Shown here piece after piece: positions 32,597 to 42,778 of a DNA stretch of 64,000 bases. Position 1 is the first letter of the stretch; each line of letters begins with the position of its first letter. Made by a program: the position numbers and the translations under genes. Source of the stretch: Sternotherus odoratus (lineage: Eukaryota > Chordata > Testudines > Kinosternidae). The stretch is from assembly GCA_032164245.1 (NCBI GenBank), contig JAVMKO010000005.1:43800133-43864132 (forward strand). Direction: 5' to 3'. Under the pieces are notes generated by a model. The model saw only the letters and a program-made list of their open reading frames with translations, searched no databases and was not told the origin of the DNA.

Positions 32597-33658
32597 GTGG
32601 TGGGTTGACCACTCTGCACTTGTCCTTGTTGAACCTCATCAGATTTCTTTTGGCCCAATCCTCTAATTTGTCTAGGTCCCTCTGTATCCTATCCCTACCC
32701 TCCAGCCTATGTACTTCTCCTTCCAGTTTAGTGTCATCTGCAAACTTGCTGAGGGTGCAGTCCACGCCATCCTCCAGATCATTGATAAAGATATTGAACA
32801 AAACCAGCCCCAGGACTGAACTTTGGGGCACTCCGCTTGATACTGGCTGCCAACTAGACATGGAGCCATTGATCACTACCCATTGAGCCTGACAATCCAG
32901 CCAGCTTTCTATCCACCTTATGGTCCATTCATCCAGCCCATACTTCTTTAACTTACTGGCAAGAATACTGTGGGAGACCGTATCAAAAGCTTTGTTAAAG
33001 TCAAGGAATAGCATATCTACTGCTTTCCTCTCATCCACAGAGCCAGTTATCTCATCATAGAAGGCAATTAGGTTAGTCAGGCATGATTTTCCCTTGGTGA
33101 ATCCATGCTGACTGTTCCTGATCACTTTCCTCTCCTCTAAGTGCTTCAGAATTGATTCCTTGAGGACCTGCTCTCTGATTTTTCCAGGGACTGAGGTGAG
33201 TGTGACTGGCCTGTAGTTCCCCGGATCCTCCTTTTAAAAGATGGGCACTACATTAGCCTTTTGCCAGTCATCCGGGACCTTTCCTCCCCCTCCCTCCCCC
33301 ATCGCCATGAGTTTTCAAAGGGTACGTCTTCACTACCCGCCGAATCGGCGGGTAGCGATCGATTTTCTGGCGATCGATTTATCGCGTCTGATGAGGATGC
33401 GAGAAATCGATCGCTCGCGGCTCCCCCGTCGACTGCGTAACTCTAGCTTGCTGGTAGGCGCTTGCCGGTAGGCGCAAGCTGGAGTCGACAGGGGAGCGCG
33501 CCACTGACTGCCACCGCTGTGGGGACGAGAGGTAAGTCAGCTGCAGATACGCAAACTTCAGCTACGTGATTCACGTAGCTGAAGTTGCGTATCTGCAGTC
33601 GATCCCCCCCCCCGTAGTGGAAACCAGCCCAAAGATAATGGCCAATGGCTCTGCAATC
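32597..33658 (-). mobile_element. CR1 LINE RT fragment with MITE insertion
   Basis: Minus strand encodes CR1 [54 protein letters not shown], the intact FADD box, then [22 protein letters not shown] block 4 has SSVLGL where QGSVLGP is usual. The upstream part continues beyond the MITE (33321-33629) into the [10 protein letters not shown] coding segment. It is truncated at both ends. Confidence 0.9.
33321..33629. mobile_element. palindromic CpG-rich MITE, copy 2, in CR1
   Basis: 309 bp with GGTACGTCTTCACTAC and GTAGTGGAAACCAGCC ends and several internal palindromes (AATCGATCG, TCAGCTACGTGATTCACGTAGCTGA). CAAAG flanks both sides (33316-33320 and 33630-33634). The related CR1 at 25400 keeps the empty site, with a single CTTTG in its coding sequence, confirming a 5-bp duplication. 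No coding capacity. Confidence 0.88.
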
Positions 33659-34649
33659 CCTTACTCCTTTCCTGCAGAAAGCAACATGCCCTCAGGCTCT
33701 AGGGCAGGAAAAGTGTTGTTAGTGATTAAGGAAATTGTACCAGTTGTTAAAGAGGGGGTACCCCCAGCCTCTATGCTCTTGAGTACAAAGGCTGGGCCTC
33801 TTCTATGCCAGACCAACAAGTCCTCCACCCCTGGACACCCCCACCTTGCCAGTTGAGGTTCTAGGGGTCACCAATCGCTGCCACCAATCGGGTATACTTC
33901 CAAAACCTTGGAGGGGCCCCCGATCTTCCCCTAACCCTGACTTTGTACCCCCTCCCTGGGTTTTAATGTCAGAAACCGGAAGACTGCTTCCCTTCACGCT
34001 GACCAGCTGAAGGCAGACTTCCCTTAACCCTGTCTCTCTCAACCTGAGAGCCAGACCCTAACTTTGTACCCCTTTCTGGGTTTCCAAGTTAGATACCTGG
34101 AAGCTGCTTTCTGTCCTTCACCCTCCCCGGCTGAAGGCAGACTTCCCTTAACCCTGACTCTGTCTTCCTCCCTGGAAGACAAGTCAGATACCAGGGGCTA
34201 TGCACTTCCCCCTACCTCCTCTCTTCCCTGTGAAGAGAGGAAAACTGACTGCTTCCTCCCTCCCCCGTCTAACCTGACGGTAAGGAGACACAGTCTTCAC
34301 ACTCCAGCTAGGCCCCTAGCTGCCCTGGTTCCTATTCCCTTCCCTTCCCCCTTCCCAGACTGGAAGCAGAGAAAAACCCTAAGGGAAATAAACCAGACGG
34401 TTTTATAACTAGAAAATTTAATAAAGAAAAAGGTTAAAGCAGAGATACAGACACTTTACATTTGGGGTTTCCCACTTTGGTCTGAAAAGGAAACAACACC
34501 CCAAAAGGCACAGCTTATTAGAAGAATCAAATTTACTTACATCAGCTAAGTAAAAGTATCAGAAAAAGGTAGAGCCATCTTTATAGCCAAAGATGGTCTA
34601 GAACCCTTGCCAGCTACCTTGGCAAGCCTCCTGCCTCATGTGCAGCAAA

Positions 34650-34800
34650 GATGGAACTTCCCTGGCCCTGGCCTCCTCCCTGGAGACCAGCCAAGATGGC
34701 GCTCTCTGGCCCTGGCCTCCTCCCTGGAAGCCAGCCAAGATGGAACTCTGGCTTTTGCCTCCTCCCTGGAGACCAGCCAAGGTGGAACTGACTGTTTTGC
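34650..34800. repeat. tandem repeat, about 50-bp unit
   Basis: Three to four copies of a unit containing GCCTCCTCCCTGGAGACCAG followed by CCAAGATGG. The short frames on both strands here come from the repeat. Confidence 0.75.
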
Positions 34801-35342
34801 TCCTCCCTTCTTCATGGGCTCGAGGCTCCTCCCTCCCCCATGGCAGGGAAACTCCTATGTTACCTGTCTCAGATAACAAGCCCCACCCAGGCAAGGCACA
34901 CTGTGTTAGATAACATAGTGCCACCCAGGCAAGACACCCTTCACACGTTATCTGGCAGAGTTCTGCAGATGGGCAAGATATAGAACCCTTCCTAGGGGTC
35001 TCAGAGGAGGAAATTGGGGAAGGAATAGTGGGGGTACAGGAATGTCTCCTCAATGGTCACTTGGGGTGGGATTCCCAGGACACTAGAAGGATGGCTGGGT
35101 CAGCATCTGTGCACCCAGGCACTCAGGCTATGACCCAGGTTTTGAGAAGGAGCTGTGTAATTGACCTCCTGGAGGGGAGCAGTCACACAGCTGACTTCTC
35201 AGAGACAGAGAAAGGCGTGGTGGAGGGTACCCCAATCCAGGTCCCAAGTTTTTGGAATGTAATTATGTCTCCTTAAATCAAGATGCAGCTTGAATGCATG
35301 TGATAACCGAGGAGTTGGGAGCAGGAAATTGCCAGGTGGTAG

Positions 35343-35788
35343 GTTTAAGATTAGCAGTTGTGTTAGTCTGTATCTGTAAAGGAAACGAGGAATACTTTTG
35401 GCACCTTAGAGACTAACCAATTTATTTCAGCATAAGCTTTCGTGGGCTATAGCCCACTTTATCGGATGCACAGAATGGAACACACAGGCGTAAGATGCAT
35501 TTATATACACAGAAAGCATAAAAAGTTGGAAATTACCATATCAATTCTAAGAGGCTGTTTACTTAGGATGAGCTATTATCCAAATATTATATTATTTTTC
35601 TCCTTCTGATAATAGCTCATCCAAATTAAACAGCCTCTTAGAATTGGTATGGTAATTTCCAACTTTTTATGCTTTCTGTGTATATAAATGCATCTTACTC
35701 CTGTGTGTTCCATTCTAGTGGGCCCACAAAAGCTTATGCTGAAATAAATTGGTTAGTCTCTAAGGTGCCACAAGTATTTCTTGTTTTC
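35343..35788. mobile_element. inverted-repeat interspersed element with 14-bp target duplication
   Basis: Two arms in opposite orientation: the left arm (35354-35560) contains TTAGTCTGTATCTG and CACCTTAGAGACTAACCAAT; the right arm (35600-35780) returns its complement (ATTGGTTAGTCTCTAAGGTG). The arms pair for about 150 bp. TTGCCAGGTGGTAG at 35329-35342 and 35789-35802 is the target duplication. The length of the duplication points to LINE-type insertion of a folded or dimeric element. The arm sequence is a repeat common in reptile genomes; I do not know its family name. Confidence 0.75.
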
Positions 35789-36520
35789 TTGCCAGGTGGT
35801 AGTCTGCTGATCCAACTGACAGAGAAGAGGGTATTTTCCCTCAGGCTGGTGAGACACAGAGAGCAGTTATGGGAACGCTGCTGGGAAAAGGTGAACCTGA
35901 TCAAACGGGAACGACACCTAAACCAGAGAGCACAGATCACAGCCCTCAGTGCTGGGATGGGGAAACAGGGTAATCCCAAAAGAGGAGCTGGATTTTCTGC
36001 ATATGTACAGTCCTGGGGTTGGGAGACCACTCCCCAAAGGGCAAGGGAATGTGCAGGATTCCGACTGAACACCTATCTTGCCAAACTCTGAGGCACGAAA
36101 GTTCTAAAAATCTGATTAAATTAAGAGCCTACACAAAGGGAAAGACTGGAGGGAAAGAAAAGTGACTAATTACATGGGAGAGAGTCAAAGGACACCATGG
36201 GTAATGAACAAACTAACCTCAAACTACACTACAGAGGGCATGATATTCTAAAGATACTTGTAAACACACATCTGTGATAATTTTTTGGGTATTAATGTTA
36301 AATTTTGGGGATAAGAATTTTGATATGGATGTTATACCTTATGATAATGTTACTTTTCAACAGACTTAAAGTCACAGTGGAGAAACCATAACAAACATGG
36401 TGAGCTTGGTGAGGGGGAAACTGAGGCACACTGCCTCATGGCCTTAATGGCTAGCTGCCAAGAGAACTATAACACAAACTGCCTTTGAGCTAGTCAGTGA
36501 CAAACCCTCTTGCAGTAAAC

Positions 36521-37524
36521 TAAGAGGGGAGGTGTGATGCGCTGTACCTTGGGGAAGCGCCCTACACCCCCATGTTTAGCTTTATAAAATGATTGTGTGG
36601 TATCCAATGCAAAGTTTGTCATGTTGGGTGTCTTTGGAAGGCTCATGATGAGCAGGTTGTTATAATGATGTTATAGTAATTGTTAAAGTAATGCTGTAGT
36701 AAGGTTATAGGTTATAATTTCATCTATATAGTTATGAGGCTGAACATGTATCCTCATGGCTTAGAGCAAATCCAGGCAAAAGCTCTCCAAGAGCAGAAAG
36801 GCAGTTCACACCTCATCAGGGCATGTAGGGGACAAACTGAGCCCAGCTTCAAAAGAAAAAAGGACGCTGGCCTGGGCTGCAACAAAAGAATCTGTTAGAC
36901 TCTCTAGGGAGTCACCCCCACCCCTTCCTTTGGTCAATTTGGAACTGCGAAGAGGTACACTTCTCACCTGATTCTGAATATAGCGGGGCAAAGCCAAGAT
37001 GGGAAAAAGGATATGCCACGCTCTCTTCTCTCTTCCAACTACACCTACAGATACCGCACCATGCGACTGAAGAGCTAATCCAAGAGGAGAGCCTGGCTGA
37101 AGAGCTACCAGCCAGCCTGTGGTGAGAAGCATCTAAGTTTTGTAAGGACCTTCAAAGTGTTAAGATCAGCTTAGAATGCATTTTGCTTTTATTTCATTTG
37201 ACCAAATCCAACTTGTTATGTTTGACTTATAATCACTTAAAATCTATAAAAATTCTGTTTGTTTATTCTACTTGAAGAAGTGCACTTGGTTTGAAGCATA
37301 TCAGAGACTCCTCTTGGGATAACAAGCCTGGTGCATATCAAATTCTTTGTTAAATTGATGAATTTACATAAGCTTGCAGTGTCCAGTGGGCATAACTGGA
37401 CACTGCAAATGGAGGTTCCTATGGTCGTGCCAGGGGCTGGAGATACTAAGTAGTGTCATTTGGTTGCAAGTAACTGGGAGCAGCTGTGGCATAAATGGGA
37501 ATGTTAATGATGTTTACTGGGTAT
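36521..37524 (+). mobile_element. purine tract and 3' LTR
   Basis: TAAGAGGGGAGG directly precedes TGTGATGCGCTGTACC, the LTR start at 36533. It shares a TTATAGGTTATAATTTCAT block with the LTR at 7000-7791. The 3' end is not visible; the gamma-like retroviral LTR begins at about 37525 and may have inserted into or replaced it. A 12-bp perfect hairpin (37376-37387 with 37395-37406) lies inside. Confidence 0.65.
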
Positions 37525-38019
37525 TGTAATGTAATGTATGCTTCTGGTAACTGCGGGGTTAATATGTAATGCAAAATGGAGTTTTGTTTTAAAATGGAGT
37601 CTGTCAGCTGGGTGGGCATGTAGCCATAATCAGAGGCTGAGCTTGCAGGTAGGCCTAGCAGCTCATGCCTTACTTTGCAACAATGTCTGTCATGCTTGTG
37701 TTACAGAAAGAGCGGGAACTAACGGCTGGTAGCCATGGTAATGTTTGAATCTGTGTACAAGCATGCATGTGGCATATGATTATTGGCTGTATGTAGCTGT
37801 GACTCTCTGTAATATGATTGGATGCTTACATATTTGTATTCTGTATATATGTTTTGCCCACCCTGTGTTCGTGGGCTTTCAGGATTTGGAGTTGTATTCC
37901 CCTAATCCCCTATTTGCTAGCAAATAAACCCTTTTTCTTCAGGATTACCTTGAGTCTTTTGCCTGTTCTTGGAAGGTAATTGGGAGAGGCCTCCAAGGAA
38001 AGAACAGATTTGTGCAACA
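37525..38019 (+). mobile_element. 5' LTR of gamma-like endogenous retrovirus
   Basis: Starts about TGTAATGTAATG and ends TGTGCAACA. TATATATG near 37846 is a possible TATA box and AATAAACC at about 37922 the polyadenylation signal. The start is approximate because no 3' LTR remains for comparison; the end is fixed by the primer site two bases on. Confidence 0.75.
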
Positions 38020-38021
38020 AT

Positions 38022-38039
38022 TGGCGAGCCAGCCAGGAG
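38022..38039 (+). other. primer binding site for tRNA-Arg(ACG)
   Basis: TGGCGAGCCAGCCAGGAG is an 18-base exact complement of the 3' end of vertebrate tRNA-Arg(ACG), as I remember that tRNA. It follows the LTR end by two bases. Confidence 0.85.
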
Positions 38040-38577
38040 ATCCCTTGGACCACCCCAGGATTGGCGTAGATGAACTAGAGGAGGGGAAGTGATCACCGGG
38101 CAACTATTCTGCCTGTCCCTAAATCTAGATTCAGCTGCGAGGATACCTGGGTGGTTAAAGGCAAGGTCCTTTAAATCAGGCAAAGCTAAGGTTCCTGAGA
38201 GAAGACCGCGGATTTTTGGATTTTTGGACTGAGGCTTGAGGCCTCGAGAGAGAAAGCTGATCAGCGGCTCCTTCCAGATCTCCACCGCTTGAGCCGAGGG
38301 TTTGGACAAGTGGAGGCTGCGCAGAATCGCTGAAGTGCGGGCACAAAGGTTCCGTCTGCACCAGACACCCTGAGAGGCGTGGAAGGATTCCGGCGGGCCG
38401 TATCCCTGGTGCCAACCGTTTGAGACGAGGTGGAGATGTGAGTATTGGGTTCTCTAATAATTGGTGATCTGAGTGTGAGGGGTGTTGAGTGCAGCTCCAC
38501 CACTAGACTCCCTCAGGAGATCCTCCTGCACTGTGAGGCAGGGAGGGAAACGATTATCAGAGCTATAACCTGGCTCC

Positions 38578-39180
38578 GGGGTTCCTTTACTGGGACCGGG
38601 TGCAGAGTCTGGCTTCGGGGTTCCTTTTATAGGAACCAGATACAAAGTCTGGTCGGAAGGAGTTTGAATTTTTGTTCCTGTGCCGGGGTTCCGGGGGAAC
38701 GCGCCTGTTAAAGTCAGGCAGGGAACCAGATATTGGAGGCTAGGATCGGTATACTCATTGTTCTCAGTGGTGGTCGTGAGACATCACAGGGGTAGAGGGT
38801 GTTTTCACCGCTCGGCCAACCTTCCCTTGATTGAGTACGGGGAAGGAGGAGGCTCCAACGGGTTGTGTGTGTTCCAGGCTCTGGGGTTCCTCTTGTAGGG
38901 ACCAGATACGGAGTTGGGGTGAGCACAGACCCTCAGGAGATTAGACGGGGCTCTTTAGCTCTGCCTGAGGTACCAGTAGTCACAGGGAGACGTTTGATTG
39001 TGTGTGACTGGTGTTTCACTGGTCATTGGGTCATTTGGTCTCTTGGTTTTCTGATAGCTTGATCGAGGTGGTGGAGGTTATCTGGTTGCTGATATCTTGA
39101 TTGAGGCTTTCTCTTGGGGTTCCTTTTATAGGAACCAGAACCAGAGTAGCTCCAGGGGTTCCTTTTATAGGAACCAGAAC
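38578..39180 (+). repeat. six hairpin repeats in the retroviral leader
   Basis: A GGTTCC-spacer-GGAACC (or GGGACC) unit recurs at 38580-38597, 38619-38637, 38687-38698 (weak), 38885-38903, 39118-39136 and 39157-39175. The last two are identical over GGGGTTCCTTTTATAGGAAC. Each is followed by a CAGA-containing stretch. They lie between the primer site and the gag start, where retroviruses keep packaging and dimerisation signals. Confidence 0.85.
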
Positions 39181-39276
39181 CGGAGTGACAGGGCATTGGT
39201 CATTTGGCCCGAGGGAGTGAATCACTGATAGACCCAATCTAGTTGGAGCAAGCCCGTTATTGTGCGGAAGGGGAAC

Positions 39277-40496
39277 ATGGGTTCGGGTTGCTCCTGGACC
39301 GATAGCTCCAAGGTTCCTTTGGATTGTATGTTGGAGAACTTTAAGAAGTTCAGAGGTACCTGTGTGGTGAAGCTGACAAGGGAGGACTTGATGAAGTTCT
39401 GTCAGCTGAGGTGGCCTAGGTTCGGCCTGGGATGGCCTGAGGGTGGTTCCTTTGATATGGAACTCGTGAAGTTAGTGCACAGTAGGGTGCAGAGGGATGG
39501 ACTGTGGGATCAGTTCCCCTATATCGATCGTTGGTTGGCGATTTGCCAGGACCGGCCACCCTGGTTTATGAAATTCGCTGTTAAGATGTGCCGGCAGATG
39601 AGGGCTAGAGGTTGTAGGCAGCAGGTGCCTGTGTTAGTTGATTCTGAGAGCCCTTCACTGCCTGAGAACTGCACAAGAGTAAGATCTGCTGTGACCCCTG
39701 ATTCCACCATCAGGAGAGAGATGTCACCTGAATACGCAGGGCCTTATGCTTCTCTGACCACGGAGCTTGATTTACCGGTATCTCCGTTGGTGCCTAGGCA
39801 GGAGGGTCCGGTGACACGGAGTAAGATCCAGCGACAGTGCCCGATGAGAGAGGTTGCTATCTCAGAGGGGGAGACTACATTTGTACATGTACCATTTAGC
39901 ACAACTGATTTAACTGGAAGAACCAGAACCCCTCTTTTAGAGAGGACCCCCTGAGGATGCAGAGTCTCTTTGCATCTATAGGCACTACCCATAGACCAAC
40001 ATGGGTTGATGTACAGATGATGCTTCAGAACCTCCTTACTGCTGAGGAGCGTCGGCTGGTCTTAGGGATGGCTAGTAAGATTGCTGAGGAGAGGGCATGT
40101 CCTAGTGGAGATAGTGAGAGCCTGTGCCCTAAGAAGAATCCTGAGTGGGACAGCCATGATCCTGAAGGCAGGAAGCAGGAGGCGAGGTATCTTGGGGTAA
40201 TCGTGGAAGCCCTAGGTAAAGCTATTCCACGTGTCACTAACTTGGCTAAGTTGTATAGAATTGAACAGGGTAAGGAGGAAGATCCATCCTCTTTCCTCCA
40301 GCGCTTGTTTGAGGGTTTTCGGCAATTTAGTGGCATAGATCCTGAGGCCCCTGATAACTTTAAGATGGTGAATTTGATGTTTATTGGGCAGTCGGCCCCA
40401 GGTATTAGAAGGAAGTTACAGAAGTTAGAAGGCGGGCCTGGGAAGCCTATCTCGGAGAACAGGCAGCAGAGAAAAGGAGAGATGAGAGGTCTTTGA
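39277..40496 (+). pseudogene. gamma-like gag (matrix and capsid), frameshifted
   Basis: ATG at 39277 starts MGSGCS, a myristoylation signal. The matrix core shows FGLGWPEGGSF, QFPYIDRW and RPPWF, the gammaretroviral matrix pattern. The first frame stops at 39954; the capsid continues from 39957 in another frame with TNLAKLYRIEQG, EDPSSFLQRLFEGF and FIGQSAPGIRRKLQKLEG (major homology region and downstream helices). Gag forms the particle. One frameshift near 39950 and another after 40496 break the polyprotein. Confidence 0.85.
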
Positions 40497-40615
40497 GACA
40501 CATGGTTATGTTGGCTAAGGCAATGAGAGGTGAGAGGTCTTGTGAGGGTTATGAGAGGCAGAGGTATGAAGGAAGGCAACTAGATAGAGGTAAATGATTA
40601 GGTTCAAGGAGTAAA

Positions 40616-40657
40616 TGTTTTCAGTGTGATAAGACAGGGCATTGGAGACATGAATGC
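40616..40657 (+). pseudogene. gag zinc knuckle
   Basis: CFQCDKTGHWRHEC fits the CX2CX4HX4C nucleocapsid motif, in a frame shifted from the capsid frame. A single knuckle is usual for gammaretroviruses. Confidence 0.85.
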
Positions 40658-40816
40658 CCTGAGTTGAAAAAGAAGAGAGAGCAGCAGAAGCCAAAGGTTC
40701 AGTTTGCATCTGAGAAGCAGATGAGGACTGATGCTGGCTTCTCTGGAGATGAGTCTGATTGAAGAGGACCGGGGTCCAAGTCCACTACCCTTCGAGCTAC
40801 AGCTCGGGAGGATCCC

Positions 40817-41794
40817 ATGGTTAGGATAAGGGTTGGTGGCAGGGACTATGAGGCTCTGGTAAATACCGGAGCCACATTCTCTATGATTCCTACAAAGCCT
40901 CCCTCTGCTATGGAAAGCAGGGAGCATGTAGTTGTTGAAGGCATAGAAGGTTGTAGAACTAAGTTGCCTGTTTGTAAGCCTCTCCTCACTAAGATTGGGA
41001 ATAACATGCTAGAGCATGCGTTTGTTGTCTCACCTACTTGCCTGATTGCCTTGTTAGGGAGAGATCTCTTAACTAAGTTGCAGGCAGAGATCTTCTTCAG
41101 GGATGATTTGATTGTTGTGCAGTTACCAGGGAAGCAGGGTTCCAATTACCAGATGGCCCTTCGTTCTGTGGGAACGGGGGAGGTGCTCCAGGGAGCAGGG
41201 ATTGGTATTTTGGAAGGTGTTAACCTGAATGTTTGGGCTGATGGGGTTCCCGCACGAGCAAGGTGTGTCACTCCAGTGACTATTTCCCTGAACGAAGGAG
41301 AGGAACCTATTCGTATTAGGCAGTATCCTTTAAAAAGAGACACCCAAATAGGATTAAAACCCCTGATAGAGAAGTTTAAGGGGTATGGCTGGCTGGTAGA
41401 GGGATCATCCCCCTTTAACACACACATCATAGGAGTGCTTAAGGCAGATGGGGCAACCTATAGATTAGTGCATGATCTGAGAGCGGTGAACAAGAAGGTC
41501 CTTGTCGATCACCCTGTGGTTCCCAATCCACACACCATACTAACGCAGGTTCCAGCAGAAGCAAAGGTGTTCTCTGTGCTAGATTTAAAAGATGCATTCT
41601 TCTCCATTCCACTGCATGAGAATAGCTGGAAGCTGTTTGCTTTTGAATGGGAGGATCCAGACATCCATTATAAGACCCAGCTAATGTGGACTGTACTGCC
41701 TCAGGGATTTGTGTCATCTCCCCATATCTTTGGGATGGCACTGCAGAAAGACTTGGAAAATTGGAAGGAGCAGCACACAGAAATAAATAAATAA
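40817..41794 (+). pseudogene. retroviral protease and N-terminal RT
   Basis: The protease starts with a beta strand and ALVNTGATFSMI: the catalytic DTG is NTG, so the enzyme would be dead. IALLGRDLL is the conserved C-terminal GRD motif. RT follows: QYPLKRDTQIGLKPLIEKF, LVEGSSPFNTHIIGV, YRLVHDLRAVNKKV, LDLKDAFFSIPLH and WTVLPQGFVSSPHIFG. The frame ends at 41792-41794 in an AAAT repeat just ahead of the catalytic box. Confidence 0.88.
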
Positions 41795-41805
41795 AAAAAA
41801 TAGTT

Positions 41806-42350
41806 TTGCTACAGTATGTAGATGGTCTGCTAATTGCAAGCCCTGATTTGTCAACGGGGAAAAAGGCAACAGAGTCCTTGTTGAATATCCTGGGAGAGAA
41901 AGGATATAAGGTCTCTAAAGATAAAGCCCAAATATGCCAGCCTAAGGTCACCTTCTTAGGCTATGAGATCGAGAAAGGGACTCGGGCTTTAAGCAGAGAC
42001 AGAGTACAAGCGATACAGGACATGCCAGCTCCAACTTCCCCTAAAGAACTGAGAGCTTTTCTGGGTTTAACAGGTTTCTGCAGGCTGTGGATTCCTGATT
42101 ATGGAGGTAAAGCAAAGCCTTTATATGAGTCCCTCACAAAGGAAGGTCTCATGAATTGGAAATGGACTAGAGAGCACCAGAAAGCATTCGAACTGTTAAA
42201 AACTGCTTTGGTGCAGCCTCCTGCTTTGATGATCCCTAATGAGCGGAAGCCCTATAGACTTTATGTGCATGAGAACAAGGGCGTGGTCTCAGGGGTCCTG
42301 ACCCAATTAGTAGGCCCTACCTGGAAACCACTGGGCTACTATTCAAAGGT
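41806..42350 (+). pseudogene. retroviral RT C-terminal part and connection/RNase H start
   Basis: Continues RT after the frame break. The YVDD box reads YVDG (41815-41826), losing the second catalytic Asp. VTFLGYEIEKGTR, SPKELRAFLGLTGFCRLWIP, WTREHQKAFELLKTAL and the GYYSKVL block follow. The reading frame then passes into LTR sequence of another element, so RNase H, integrase and env are gone. Confidence 0.85.
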
Positions 42351-42501
42351 GTTGATAGAGTTGTAAACTGAAAGGCTAAACCGTGTAAAGCTGTATATAT
42401 TGGTGGTGGGGCCTGCTCTGTGGATTAAAGAGCACTGTTTGAAGCAAAGAAGGGTTTTCCTGCCTGTTCCTATGAGGGGTGAGAGAGCGGTCTGTCACAC
42501 G

Positions 42502-42521
42502 TGGTGTCAGAGGTGGGATTG
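42502..42521 (+). other. tRNA-Leu-type primer binding site
   Basis: TGGTGTCAGAGGTGGGATTG resembles the complement of the vertebrate tRNA-Leu(CAA) 3' end (TGGTGTCAGAAGTGGGATTC) with two differences. It directly follows the LTR end. Confidence 0.65.
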
Positions 42522-42552
42522 CTACACCAGCAACCCAACTGGTGGCCCAGAG

Positions 42553-42777
42553 ATGGAGGGAACCCTGCAGTGGCTCGTGGAACAGCAAAAGCAGACCCAG
42601 CAGGCCATGCACGCCTTGCAACAAACCCACCAGGCAATGCAGCAGGCTCAGTCGGAGCAACAAAAGGTCCTGCGAGAATTCATCCAGGAGCAAGCAAGTA
42701 CCCAGGCGAAACTCCTGCAGCTGCTGGTGAGTCCAGGGGCAGGAGAAGGCATGCGGCCGCCGGGCTGGGAACTCTAA
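42553..42777 (+). pseudogene. gag N-terminal coiled coil of the gag-only element
   Basis: ATG at 42553 gives a Gln-rich coiled coil (MEGTLQWLVEQQKQTQQ), the same design as the start at 57215 in the Gmr1-like element. The frame ends at 42775-42777 and the rest of gag continues from 42779 in the next frame, so a single frameshift separates the two. Confidence 0.75.
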
Positions 42778-42778
42778 G

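Larger units (their letters stand above)
33659..36532 (+). mobile_element. 3' part of an LTR retroelement with insertions
   Basis: Coding remnants (ASMLLSTKAGPLLCQ near 33770; LRRSCVIDLLEGSSHTADF near 35140; QLTEKRVFSLRLVRHREQL near 35810) followed by a purine tract and LTR. The block 33860-34950 differs in composition and may be a separate minus-strand LTR-like insertion, but I could not fix its ends. 35343-35788 is a clear insertion. Confidence 0.5.

Noticed and set aside
33860..34950. Separate LTR insertion on the minus strand
   Set aside because: Composition and tandem repeats suggest one, but no matching target duplication or LTR termini could be fixed, so it is not listed as its own element.
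38578..39180. CRISPR-like array of short palindromic repeats
   Set aside because: Spacing is irregular, the repeats are in a retroviral leader, and the host is a vertebrate.
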